From positions 1 to 24,086 of the forward strand of contig JAVVWR010000048.1 of NCBI GenBank assembly GCA_036652035.1: DNA of 24,086 bases, written 5' to 3'. Positions 1 to 7,520 of this stretch are shown piece after piece; the first letter of the stretch is position 1; each line of letters begins with the position of its first letter. A program made the translations under genes and the position numbers. This DNA is from JAEZVV01 sp036652035. GTDB lineage: Bacteria > Pseudomonadota > Gammaproteobacteria > Burkholderiales > Burkholderiaceae_F. Below the pieces are notes generated by a model. It did not search any database. It was not told the DNA's origin and saw only the letters and a program-made list of their open reading frames with translations.

Positions 1-206
1 CGGCTTTCCGTCCAGGCGGGATTGAGCGGAATGCAGTCGACCGGGCAGAGCGCCCGGCATTGCGGCTCGTCGAAATGGCCGACGCATTCGGTGCACTTGG
101 CCGGGTCGATGTCGTAGTGCTCCTCACCCATGGCGATCGCGTCGTTCGGGCACTCGGGCTCGCACACGTCGCAGTTGATGCAGTCGTCGGTGATCAGCAG
201 CGCCAC
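1..206 (-). CDS. fdx: YfhL-type 2[4Fe-4S] ferredoxin, 3' end beyond window
   Basis: Small cytoplasmic electron carrier with two [4Fe-4S] clusters. The 68 visible residues carry C9-x2-C12-x2-C15-x3-CP for one cluster and C38-x2-C41-x8-C50-x3-C54-x3-C58 for the other. The eight-residue insertion between cysteines of the second cluster is typical of the Allochromatium/YfhL ferredoxin class, whose members have about 80-85 residues, so roughly 15 residues lie outside the window. I chose the GTG at 206: the protein then begins VALLITDDCINC as in the family, and GAGG stands 8 nt upstream. It starts 10 bp after the coaD stop, so rsmD-coaD-fdx is probably one operon, an order common in Betaproteobacteria. 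The redox partner is not evident here. Confidence 0.93.
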   Translation of the reverse strand, partial: MALLITDDCINCDVCEPECPNDAIAMGEEHYDIDPAKCTECVGHFDEPQCRALCPVDCIPLNPAWTES

Positions 207-216
207 GTCAAAAACC

Positions 217-717
217 TCAATCCTTGAACGGTCCGCCCATGGCCTCGACCTTGAGCTTGAGGCAGCGCTCGACCGAGGGGAAAACGAACTTGCTGACATC
301 GCCGCCCATGACGGCGATCTCGCGCACGAAAGTACCGCTGATGAACTGGTACTGATCGCTCGGCGTCAGAAACATGGTTTCGACATCGGGCAGCAGATAG
401 CGATTCATGCCGGCCATCTGGAACTCGTACTCGAAGTCGCTCACCGCGCGCAGGCCGCGCACGATCACGCGGGCGTTCTGGTCGCGAACAAAGTCCTTCA
501 ACAGACCGCGAAAACCGGCAACTTCAACGTTGGGATAATGCGACAAGACTTCGCGTGCGATGCCGATGCGTTCGTCGAGCGAGAAGAACGGCTTCTTGTT
601 GCGGCTGTCGGCCACGCCGACCACCAGCTTGGAAAAAAGCCCCGAAGCCCGGCGCACCAGATCCTCATGCCCACGAGTGAGCGGATCGAAAGTTCCCGGG
701 TAGACCGCTATGACCAT
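217..717 (-). CDS. coaD: phosphopantetheine adenylyltransferase
   Basis: Fourth enzyme of coenzyme A synthesis: it transfers AMP from ATP to 4'-phosphopantetheine, giving dephospho-CoA, in the cytoplasm. The 166 residues match the usual bacterial length (about 160). The N-terminal nucleotidyltransferase signature is PGTFDPLTRGH (residues 7-17; T14-R-G-H17 is the T/HxGH motif), and ISGTFVREI (126-134) is the C-terminal counterpart of the ISSTxVR motif. The ATG at 717 has AGGAG 8 nt upstream. It lies 70 bp downstream of rsmD. That spacer holds an 8-bp inverted repeat (734-741 and 763-770, 21-nt loop) with no T-run, so it is not an obvious terminator. Confidence 0.97.
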   Translation of the reverse strand: MVIAVYPGTFDPLTRGHEDLVRRASGLFSKLVVGVADSRNKKPFFSLDERIGIAREVLSHYPNVEVAGFRGLLKDFVRDQNARVIVRGLRAVSDFEYEFQMAGMNRYLLPDVETMFLTPSDQYQFISGTFVREIAVMGGDVSKFVFPSVERCLKLKVEAMGGPFKD

Positions 718-787
718 CGCGCAACTCCTGTGTGCCGGCGGATAGAGTGAATGTATTGGGCGCCGCCGGCGTGCGCGGAACGATTAT

Positions 788-1435
788 TCATGGCTTGGCG
801 CAGCGCAGCAAATGAAACGCAACGCGCCCCGCCTGGCCTTGACGAACGATTTCCAGACCGGCCGCAGCGGCGGCTTCGGCGCTGAAAACCGCGGGCGATT
901 CCAGATAGATCAGGCCATCTGGCGCCAGCACCTTGATCGCCGCCGTCAAGGCCTTGGCTTCGATCCCGGCGGCAAACGGCGGATCCAGAAAAATCAGGTC
1001 GAACTCGGCTGGCAGGCGCGCCGCAGCCGCCAGCGCGTCAGCCTGCATCACCTCGATCGCGTCGGCCTTGAGCTTGTCCTTGAGCGCACGCAAGGCGCGG
1101 GCGAGCTGGGCGTCGCGCTCGATCAACACCACCCGGCGCGAACCGCGGCTGGCCAGTTCGAAGCCGAGCGCACCGCTGCCGGCAAACATGTCCAGCCCGC
1201 GCACGGCGCCGAAATCGCCCACCAGATGGCCGAGCCAGTTGAAGACGGTTTCCCGTACCCGGTCGCCACTGGGGCGCAGGCCGGGTTTGTCCGGGACGGC
1301 GATGGGGGTGCGTTTCCACTGCCCACCAATGATCCGCACCTGGCCGGCGGGGCGGGGGGCGGTTGATAAACTCGGGCCCTGACTGCGCTTTGGCGCCTTT
1401 CCGCTGGCAAACCCGTTTTCTTTCTTGGCTCTCAT
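788..1435 (-). CDS. rsmD: 16S rRNA (guanine(966)-N2)-methyltransferase
   Basis: SAM-dependent methyltransferase that modifies G966 of 16S rRNA in the assembled 30S particle. From the ATG at 1435 the product has 215 residues, with an N-terminal basic tail of about 30 residues that is longer than usual. Visible family motifs are VRIIGGQW (33-40), the RPSGDRVRETVFNWL stretch (about 54-68), SAM motif I LDMFAGSGALG (81-91) and the catalytic DPPF (151-154). The open frame continues upstream into ftsY antisense, but that part has no family similarity. An internal start nearer VRIIGG is possible. It is divergent from ftsY, with only 6 bp between the two start codons, so each promoter must lie within the neighbouring gene or the first codons. 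Confidence 0.94.
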   Translation of the reverse strand: MRAKKENGFASGKAPKRSQGPSLSTAPRPAGQVRIIGGQWKRTPIAVPDKPGLRPSGDRVRETVFNWLGHLVGDFGAVRGLDMFAGSGALGFELASRGSRRVVLIERDAQLARALRALKDKLKADAIEVMQADALAAAARLPAEFDLIFLDPPFAAGIEAKALTAAIKVLAPDGLIYLESPAVFSAEAAAAAGLEIVRQGQAGRVAFHLLRCAKP

Positions 1436-1441
1436 CCACCC

Positions 1442-2374
1442 ATGATAAGTCCCACTGCGCCCAAGTCCGGCTGGCTGTCGCGCCTCAAGGAAGGCTTGAC
1501 GCGAACCCGCGTCAACATCGTCGGACTGTTCTCGGGCGGGGTGGTGGATGAAAACTTCCTCGAAGAACTCGAGTTCGCCCTGATCACGGCTGACGTCGGC
1601 GTGACCACCTCGGCGCTGGTGCTGCGCCGCCTGCGCGACCGGATCAAGCTCGACGGTCTCAAGAGCCAGGACGAAGTCCGCGTCGCCCTGCGCGATGAGC
1701 TGGTCAAGATTCTCGCGCCCGCCGAAGGCCGGCTCGACCTCAACCGCGCCAAGCCGCTGGTGATCATGGTCGCTGGCGTCAACGGCGCGGGCAAGACCAC
1801 CTCGATCGGCAAGCTCAGCAAGTGGCTCGCCGACGAAGGCAAGACCGTTCTGCTCGCCGCTGGCGACACTTTCCGCGCCGCCGCGCGCGAACAGCTCGCG
1901 GTGTGGGGCTCGCGCAATCGGGTCGAAGTGATCGCGCAGAGCGGCGGCGACCCCGCGGCGGTAGTGTTCGACGCCGTGAGCGCGGCCAAGGCGCGCGGGC
2001 TCGACGTGGTGATCGCCGACACCGCCGGCCGCCTGCCGACCCAGTCCCACTTGATGGAAGAGCTCAAGCGCATTCGCCGCTCGCAGGAAAAGGCCCTGCC
2101 CGGCGCGCCGCACGAGGTGATCCTGATTGTCGATGGCACCAACGGCCAGAACGCCCTGGCCCAGGTCAAGGCCTTTGACGACGCCGTGGGACTCACCGGC
2201 CTGATCATCACCAAGCTCGACGGCACCGCCAAGGGCGGCGTTCTCGCCGCCATCACCCAGATGCGGCCCGACAAGCCGATCCCCATCCTCTTTATCGGCG
2301 TGGGCGAGGGCATTGAGGATTTGCAGGCCTTCAATGCCACCGAATTCGCCAATGCCCTGGTCGGCCTGGGCTGA
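1442..2374 (+). CDS. ftsY: signal recognition particle receptor FtsY
   Basis: SRP receptor GTPase that brings ribosome-SRP complexes to the Sec translocon at the inner membrane. The 310-residue protein consists of the N and G domains only: N domain about 10-95, GVNGAGKTT P-loop at 112-120, DTFRAAA at 142-148, DTAGR at 193-197 and TKLDG at 257-261. The long acidic A domain of E. coli FtsY is absent, as in many shorter homologues. The ATG at 1442 is the first in frame and gives the expected short basic amphipathic N-terminus (WLSRLKEGL). No strong Shine-Dalgarno is visible. The gene ends 10 bp before a perfect palindromic terminator and is separated from ftsEX, its common neighbours elsewhere, by the polyphosphate genes. 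Confidence 0.97.
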   Translation: MISPTAPKSGWLSRLKEGLTRTRVNIVGLFSGGVVDENFLEELEFALITADVGVTTSALVLRRLRDRIKLDGLKSQDEVRVALRDELVKILAPAEGRLDLNRAKPLVIMVAGVNGAGKTTSIGKLSKWLADEGKTVLLAAGDTFRAAAREQLAVWGSRNRVEVIAQSGGDPAAVVFDAVSAAKARGLDVVIADTAGRLPTQSHLMEELKRIRRSQEKALPGAPHEVILIVDGTNGQNALAQVKAFDDAVGLTGLIITKLDGTAKGGVLAAITQMRPDKPIPILFIGVGEGIEDLQAFNATEFANALVGLG

Positions 2375-2383
2375 CCCCCGCCA

Positions 2384-2425
2384 GACCAAGAAAAGCCCGG
2401 GGCATGCCCCGGGCTTTTCTTGGTC
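2384..2425. terminator. perfect 42-bp palindrome, bidirectional terminator
   Basis: A 42-bp perfect inverted repeat (21 bp per arm, no spacer) whose core is GCCCGGGGCATGCCCCGGGC, flanked by AAAA on the left and TTTTCTT on the right. It lies between the converging 3' ends of ftsY (2374) and the small lipoprotein gene (2435). The symmetric A/T flanks make it a Rho-independent terminator usable in both directions. Confidence 0.85.
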
Positions 2426-2434
2426 GTTCCGCTC

Positions 2435-2620
2435 TCAGCCGGCGTAGATCGGCAGCCAGAGATTGTTCGGATCGTCGGCCAGAGAAGGCAGCTTGGCCTT
2501 GGCCTCGATCTCGGCCGCCGTCATCGATGCGACGGGAGCCACGGTGGCGACACGGGCGCCACAACCGGCCAGCAAGGCGGCTGAAAACACGGCGAGCAAG
2601 AGCGCCTTGGGATAGACCAT
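2435..2620 (-). CDS. small lipoprotein of unknown function
   Basis: A 61-residue predicted lipoprotein. Residues 1-20 form a signal peptide ending in the lipobox LLAGC (lipidated Cys20, then Gly-Ala, which does not signal inner-membrane retention). The mature 42 residues contain an Ala/Val/Thr-rich linker and a short tail ending PNNLWLPIYAG. I recognise no domain. GAGG lies 7 nt before the ATG at 2620, and a -10-like TATAGT is at 2706-2701 on this strand without a convincing -35 box. The gene faces ftsY across a shared terminator. It lies 165 bp downstream of ygbA, a gap that includes an imperfect hairpin (2728-2753), so it is probably transcribed on its own. The signal peptide and ribosome-binding site support a real gene; its function is unknown. 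Confidence 0.72.
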   Translation of the reverse strand: MVYPKALLLAVFSAALLAGCGARVATVAPVASMTAAEIEAKAKLPSLADDPNNLWLPIYAG

Positions 2621-2785
2621 CTGAATGCCTCGACTTCACAAAACCGGCGGTTGGTTGCAGGCCCACCGCAGCGCCCCGGCCGCAGGCGCGACCGAGGCGA
2701 ACTATACGAAGTCGAAGAAGGGTTTACCCGCTGAAACCAGGGTTTCCGAGCGGAGCCTCTAGCCAAGAAAAACCGGTCAACCGAA

Positions 2786-3202
2786 TCAGCCCGGTCCGGA
2801 CCCGCGATTGCGAGGTTTGGCGGGCGCAACGCGGCGGTTGTCGAGCAGGTGACGGACCGCACGGATGGGGTGGTAGATCATCATCCGCGGCCCGGCGTAA
2901 CGCATCATCACCCGCGCCTGCTCGCGCTCGGCCGGACCGTAGCAGTGGATCTGGCAGTTCTCGCAGGTGGGCTTTTCCTCTCCGTAGGGACAGGACGCCA
3001 GACGCTTGCTCGCGTAGTCCATGAAGCTCGCGCAATCGCTGCACAGGCCGTCGGCGGCGGCACTCTGGTTGGCATGGTGCTGGCGGCACCAGATCCGGAC
3101 CATCGCCTTGATGGTTTCCAGTTCGCGCGACAGCCGCGGCCCTTGCAGACGGGCCAACCGGCGCGCAGCGCGCTCATCGATCGGTGCTGGGTCTTGGCTC
3201 AT
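2786..3202 (-). CDS. ygbA: YgbA-family nitrous-oxide/NO-stimulated promoter protein
   Basis: 138-residue cytoplasmic protein of the family named 'nitrous oxide-stimulated promoter' (YgbA). In E. coli the gene is induced by nitric oxide through relief of NsrR repression. The pattern is highly characteristic: WCRQHH near 38-43, LCSDC (C54, C57), CPYGEEKPTCENCQIHCYGP (71-90; C71, C80, C83, C87), then MRYAGPRMMIYHPIRAVRHLL. The eight Cys/His-rich positions suggest bound metal or Fe-S, but this is inference. I see no clear NsrR palindrome in the 154 bp upstream of the ATG at 3202, so regulation is open. It is divergent from ppx, and no nitrite/NO reductase genes are in the window. Confidence 0.9.
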   Translation of the reverse strand: MSQDPAPIDERAARRLARLQGPRLSRELETIKAMVRIWCRQHHANQSAAADGLCSDCASFMDYASKRLASCPYGEEKPTCENCQIHCYGPAEREQARVMMRYAGPRMMIYHPIRAVRHLLDNRRVAPAKPRNRGSGPG

Positions 3203-3356
3203 GGAACGCGCTCTCGAGTCGGGGGTTGGCAGCAGGATGGAGGCGGCCCGGCGGGCCGGGCTTGACTTCGAACAAACCCGTCCACCGCGTCATCCGGGCG
3301 AGGTAAGCCCCTCGTAGAATCAGCCGCACTTCCGCCCCTTCTTTCAGGCTACTCCC

Positions 3357-4820
3357 ATGTTGCTCGCCGCCGTCGATCTCGGTTCCAACAGCTTCCGGCT
3401 CGAAATCGGCCGGGTCGATGGCGACCACATCCTCACCCAGGGTTACTGGAAAGAGACCGTGCGCTTGGCCGGCGGTCTCGACGAAGAGATGCGGCTGTCG
3501 AAAAAGACGATGGACGCGGCAATCGAGACCCTGGCCCGCATGAACGAACGCCTGCGCGGCCTGCCCGCGGCGCAAGTGCGGGCCGTGGGCACGCAGACCA
3601 TGCGGCTGGCGACCAACGCGCCCGAGTTTCTGATTCGCGCCCAAGCGGCCCTGGGTTATCCGATCGAAGTGATCGCCGGGCGCGAGGAAGCCCGCCTGGT
3701 GTTCGAGGGCTGCACCCATACCTTGCCGCTCTCGACGGCACGGCGCCTGGTGGTCGACATCGGCGGCGCCTCGACCGAGCTGATCGTCGGCCGCGGCTTT
3801 GCTGCCGAAAGCGCCGAGTCCTTCAAGGTCGGCTGCGTCAACACCTCGGTCCGCTTTTTCAAGGACGGCAGGATTGACCGCGCCAGCCTCAAGCGCGCCG
3901 AGGTCGCGGTAGCAGCCGAGCTTGAAGAGTCGGTCAACGTCTTCTCGCGCTCGCAGTGGGACGAGGCCTACGGCTCGTCCGGCACGGTGGGGGCAGTCTC
4001 GGCCATTCTGCGCGCGCAAGGCTGGAGCGACGGCACCATCACCTCGTCCGGCCTGCTGCGGCTGCGCCAGTTCCTGCTGCAGACGGGCGAGATCCGCCGC
4101 CTCAAGATCGAAGGTCTCAAGACCGATCGCCAGGAGGTGATCGCGGGCGGCGTGGCGGTGCTCTCAGCGGTGTTCGACGTGCTCGGCCTGGACGAGATGA
4201 AGACCGCTCGCGGCGCGCTGCGGGTCGGCCTGCTTTACGACTTGCTCGGACGGCGCGAGAGCCGCGACGTGCGCGACGCCACGGTCGACCGCATGCAGCA
4301 GCGCCTGGGGGTTGACCGCGAGCAGGCGGCCCGGGTCGCGCAAATGGCGGCAGGCTTTCATGCCGCGCTCGACGCCGCCGCGCCCGACGACCACATAAAG
4401 ACCCTGGCCTGGGCCGCCGCTCTGCACGAAGCCGGATTCGTGATCTCGCATAGCGACCATCACAAGCACGGCGCCTACCTGATCCGCAACAGCGACATGG
4501 CAGGCTTTTCCACGCCGGATCAGGAACGCATCGCCACCTTGGTGCTGGCCCAGCGCGGCAACCTGAAAAAGGTGGCGAGCTTCATCGCCGACCGCAACGC
4601 CGCCAACAAGATCCTCGCGCTTCGGCTGGCGGTCCTGATGCTGCACGCGCGCCGCCCGGTCAAGCTGCCGGCCTGGTCCTTGCGGTCCACCCGCGCCGGC
4701 GCCGATCTGGCGATCGACCGCACCTGGCTGGGCCGCCATCCGCTTACTCAATATCTGCTCGAAGAAGAAGCGGCCCTGTGGGAGCGCGCCGGGCTGCCGC
4801 TGCGGCTGATCGGCAGTTAA
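3357..4820 (+). CDS. ppx: exopolyphosphatase (Ppx/GppA family)
   Basis: Releases orthophosphate from polyphosphate chain ends; related members hydrolyse pppGpp. The 487 residues contain the ASKHA fold: phosphate-binding DLGSNSFRLEIG (7-18), GREEARLVFEG around 108-118 with the likely catalytic Glu, and VVDIGGASTELIVG (132-145). The C-terminal half is an HD-like helical domain (AAALHEAGFVISHSDHHKHGAYLI, split around residue 360). Start: ATG at 3357 with CAGG about 9 nt upstream. It ends 8 bp from the stop of the opposite-strand sixA, so ppx and ppk1-sixA converge. The order ppx-sixA-ppk1 puts polyphosphate breakdown and synthesis side by side on opposite strands. GppA activity cannot be excluded from sequence. 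Confidence 0.95.
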   Translation: MLLAAVDLGSNSFRLEIGRVDGDHILTQGYWKETVRLAGGLDEEMRLSKKTMDAAIETLARMNERLRGLPAAQVRAVGTQTMRLATNAPEFLIRAQAALGYPIEVIAGREEARLVFEGCTHTLPLSTARRLVVDIGGASTELIVGRGFAAESAESFKVGCVNTSVRFFKDGRIDRASLKRAEVAVAAELEESVNVFSRSQWDEAYGSSGTVGAVSAILRAQGWSDGTITSSGLLRLRQFLLQTGEIRRLKIEGLKTDRQEVIAGGVAVLSAVFDVLGLDEMKTARGALRVGLLYDLLGRRESRDVRDATVDRMQQRLGVDREQAARVAQMAAGFHAALDAAAPDDHIKTLAWAAALHEAGFVISHSDHHKHGAYLIRNSDMAGFSTPDQERIATLVLAQRGNLKKVASFIADRNAANKILALRLAVLMLHARRPVKLPAWSLRSTRAGADLAIDRTWLGRHPLTQYLLEEEAALWERAGLPLRLIGS

Positions 4821-4828
4821 GGCCGGCC

Positions 4829-5293
4829 TCAGACCAGGTCGGGGTTGATCACGGCCCGCAGAACCACCTGATCGACGTCGCCGCGTTCGCGTGACGACAG
4901 CCACCACACCCCGCCCTTTTTCACCGCCCAATCCTGATCCTGGCCCGAGAGCAATGCGGCCGCCACGGCCCCCAGGGTCGGCTGGTGACCGACCACCAGC
5001 ACCGGCACCCTGGATCGCGGCCAATCGACCGCGGCCAGCAGTTCGGCCACGCTGGCGCCGGGAGCGATCTCGTCGATCGTCTTGATCGTGCGCGGCGCGA
5101 GGTCAAGCAAGGCTCTAGCGGTCTGCTGGGCGCGCGCCGCCGGACTCACCAGAACCCGAGTGGTGTCGGGCAGCCGAGCGTGCAACCACTCAGCGACGCG
5201 CCGCGCCTGTTTCTCGCCGCGCGGCGTGAGCTGGCGCCCAGGATCGGGTTCGCCAATTTCAGCGTCGGCGTGGCGCCAAAGAATCAGTTCCAT
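4829..5293 (-). CDS. sixA: SixA-like phosphohistidine phosphatase
   Basis: Histidine phosphatase superfamily protein; SixA removes phosphate from phosphohistidine of HPt domains or phosphotransferase proteins. From the ATG at 5293 the product has 154 residues, the family size. Catalytic core: LWRHADAE (5-12, nucleophile H8), SPAARAQQTA (50-59) and the second histidine in VVGHQPTLG (H103). The open frame extends further upstream, but that part overlaps ppk1 and lacks similarity. The ATG sits one base after the ppk1 TGA, so the two are probably translationally coupled. Pairing with ppk1 suggests a joint role in phosphate signalling, but no target is shown. Alternative: a general RHG phosphatase. 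Confidence 0.92.
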   Translation of the reverse strand: MELILWRHADAEIGEPDPGRQLTPRGEKQARRVAEWLHARLPDTTRVLVSPAARAQQTARALLDLAPRTIKTIDEIAPGASVAELLAAVDWPRSRVPVLVVGHQPTLGAVAAALLSGQDQDWAVKKGGVWWLSSRERGDVDQVVLRAVINPDLV

Positions 5294-5294
5294 G

Positions 5295-7379
5295 TCAGAG
5301 CTCCGGTGCGGCAAGCCGCTCGAGCAGTTCGCTCTGCGCTGAAAAAGCGCCCGCGCGGCGGAGCGGCGCTCGATAGTCACCGCTGGCGGTGAGCCGCCAG
5401 GCTTCGGCGCGATCGTCGAGATAGACCTTGAGGCCTTCGTCGATCACGCGCCGCTTGAGCTTGGGGTCGAGCACGGGCCAGGCGATCTCGATCCGGCGAA
5501 ACAGGTTGCGGCCAAGCCAGTCCGCGCTCGAGAGATACACATCGTCGGCGCCGCCGTTCTTGAACCAGAACACCCGGCTGTGCTCGAGAAAGCGCCCGAT
5601 CACCGAGCGCACCCGGATGTTCTCCGACAGGCCTTTGACGCCCGGCCGCAATGCGCAGGCGCCGCGCACGATCAAGTCGATCTTCACCCCGGCCTGGCTG
5701 GCGGCGTAGAGCGACTTGATGGTGGCCTCGTCACCCAGAGCGTTCATGCGGGCGACGATCCGCGCCGGCTTGCCGCTGCGGGCCATGCGCGCCTCGTTGG
5801 CGATCGCCTGCTGCAGTTTGCGATGCAGGCTGAACGGAGCGATCCAGAAGTGCTTGAGCCGCTCGACCCGAGTCAGGCTGGTGAGATGCATGAACACCTT
5901 TTCGACATCACTGCCGATCTCGGCGTTCGCGGTGAACATGCCGAAGTCGGTGTACGAGCGCGCGGTGCCGGGGTGGTAGTTGCCGGTTCCCAGGTGAACG
6001 TAAGGCACCACGCGCCAGCGCTGGCGCACAGTTTCGCGCCGCAGGACGAGCAGCATCTTGGCGTGGGTCTTCAAGCCCACCACGCCGTAGACCACTTGCA
6101 CGCCGACGCGCTCGAGCCGTTCGGCCAGGTCGATGTTGGCTTCCTCGTCAAAGCGCGCCTTCAACTCGACCACCACCGTCACTTCCTTGCCGCGGCGGGC
6201 GGCTTCGATCAGCAGATCGACCAGCACCGAGGTCGCACCGGTGCGATAGAGCGTCATGCGGATCGCGGCGACCGCGGGATCGAAGGCCGCCTGGCGCAAA
6301 AAGTCGATCACCGGCTCGAAGCTCTCGAAGGGGTGATGGAGCAGAACGTCGCCGCGCTTGAGTTCGTCGAACACGCCGCCGCCCGGAGGCAGACGCGCCG
6401 GCCAGCCCGGCGTGAAAGCAGGCCAGCGCAGCGCGGGAAGCCGCAGCTGATCGACCAGCTGGTTCATGCGCACCAGGTTGACCGGGCCCGCGACCCGGAA
6501 CACCGCCGCGTCGGCCAGACCGAACTGCTGCTGCAGCAAGCGCATCAGAGGCGGCGGGCAGGCCTCGGGCAGCTCCAGCCGAACCGGATTGCCGAAGTGG
6601 CGCTGGGTCAGCTCAAGCCGCATCGCCTGGCGCAGGTTGTGCGCCTCCCGCTCGTCAACCGCGAGCTCGGAATCGCGCGTGACGCGAAACTGTGAAAAGC
6701 CCGCGATCCGCCGCCCCGGAAACACGTCATCAAGGTGCGCGCGGATCACCGACGAGAGCATCACGAAAGCCTGCTGGCCCGGCGCCGAGACTCGCGACGG
6801 CAGGGCGATCAGCCGCGGCAGCACGCGCGGCACCTTGAGCACGACGATGCTCGAGGGCCGCCCGAACGCATCCCTGCCTTCGAGTTGCAGGATGAAGTTG
6901 AGCGCCTTGTTCATCAGCTGCGGAAAGGGGTGGGCCGGGTCGAGCCCGATCGGCGCCAGAAGCGGCCGCACCTCCCGCGTGAAGTACTCGCGCACCCAGG
7001 CGCGCTGAGCTGGCGTTCGGTGCGAGTGGCTGAGCAGAACCACGCCCTGGCGCTCGAGTTGCGGCACGAGACTGCGGTTAAAAAGCGCGTACTGACGCTC
7101 GACGATCGCGTGAGCACGCGTTGAAACCTCGTCGTAGAGCGCCGCCAGCGGCGAACCGGGAGCGGCCAGCGCCGCGTCGTAGAGATCGATGATGCGGATC
7201 TCAAAGAACTCGTCGAGGATCGACGAGACGATGGCGATGTAGCGCAGGCGCTCACCCCAAGGAACATCGTCCCGCTCGGCTTGCGCGAGAACCCGTTCGA
7301 CAAAGGCGAGCTGAGAAACTTCCCGGGCCACCAGGCTCACCGTCGATCCCGCTACGCGCTTTCTTGCTGTCTTTTTCAC
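5295..7379 (-). CDS. ppk1: polyphosphate kinase 1
   Basis: Reversibly polymerises the gamma-phosphate of ATP into polyphosphate. Using the GTG at 7379 there are 694 residues (family about 690); GTG at 7340 (681 aa) is equally possible, and a longer frame to TTG at 7427 lacks similarity. The catalytic half is intact: TLYR (R379) and KARFDEEAN (R409) for Mg/substrate, GLKTHAK (H439) and YVHLGTGN (H462), the two histidines equivalent to those essential in E. coli PPK, and SYTDFGMFT. The N-terminal helix differs: REVSQLAF replaces the usual RELSWLxF, and SSILDEFF replaces SxNLDEF, so Ile54 sits where E. coli has ATP-contacting Asn45. It is divergent from ftsE and coupled to sixA. Confidence 0.96.
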   Translation of the reverse strand: MKKTARKRVAGSTVSLVAREVSQLAFVERVLAQAERDDVPWGERLRYIAIVSSILDEFFEIRIIDLYDAALAAPGSPLAALYDEVSTRAHAIVERQYALFNRSLVPQLERQGVVLLSHSHRTPAQRAWVREYFTREVRPLLAPIGLDPAHPFPQLMNKALNFILQLEGRDAFGRPSSIVVLKVPRVLPRLIALPSRVSAPGQQAFVMLSSVIRAHLDDVFPGRRIAGFSQFRVTRDSELAVDEREAHNLRQAMRLELTQRHFGNPVRLELPEACPPPLMRLLQQQFGLADAAVFRVAGPVNLVRMNQLVDQLRLPALRWPAFTPGWPARLPPGGGVFDELKRGDVLLHHPFESFEPVIDFLRQAAFDPAVAAIRMTLYRTGATSVLVDLLIEAARRGKEVTVVVELKARFDEEANIDLAERLERVGVQVVYGVVGLKTHAKMLLVLRRETVRQRWRVVPYVHLGTGNYHPGTARSYTDFGMFTANAEIGSDVEKVFMHLTSLTRVERLKHFWIAPFSLHRKLQQAIANEARMARSGKPARIVARMNALGDEATIKSLYAASQAGVKIDLIVRGACALRPGVKGLSENIRVRSVIGRFLEHSRVFWFKNGGADDVYLSSADWLGRNLFRRIEIAWPVLDPKLKRRVIDEGLKVYLDDRAEAWRLTASGDYRAPLRRAGAFSAQSELLERLAAPEL

Positions 7380-7520
7380 AGGGAGACCATGGCAGACGTG
7401 GATGACGACTCGATGACGGCCTGACAATCCTCACTACAATGACCGCGTTCTGGAGCCGTTCCGCCAGGCTCCGTTGCAGCGCCCGCACCGATTCTAGGGG
7501 CGCGCCACCCGCACCCGCCA

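Noticed and set aside
1432..2352. 306-codon minus-strand open frame antisense to ftsY, and the upstream extension of rsmD through ftsY
   Set aside because: Ser/Arg-rich shadow translation of ftsY; rsmD similarity begins only downstream of 1435.
4164..5024. 286-codon minus-strand open frame across the ppx 3' end and sixA
   Set aside because: Overlaps two well-supported genes in other frames and has no domain features.
5580..6695. 371-codon plus-strand open frame antisense to ppk1
   Set aside because: ppk1 on the minus strand has intact catalytic motifs throughout this interval; the antisense product has no recognisable domain.
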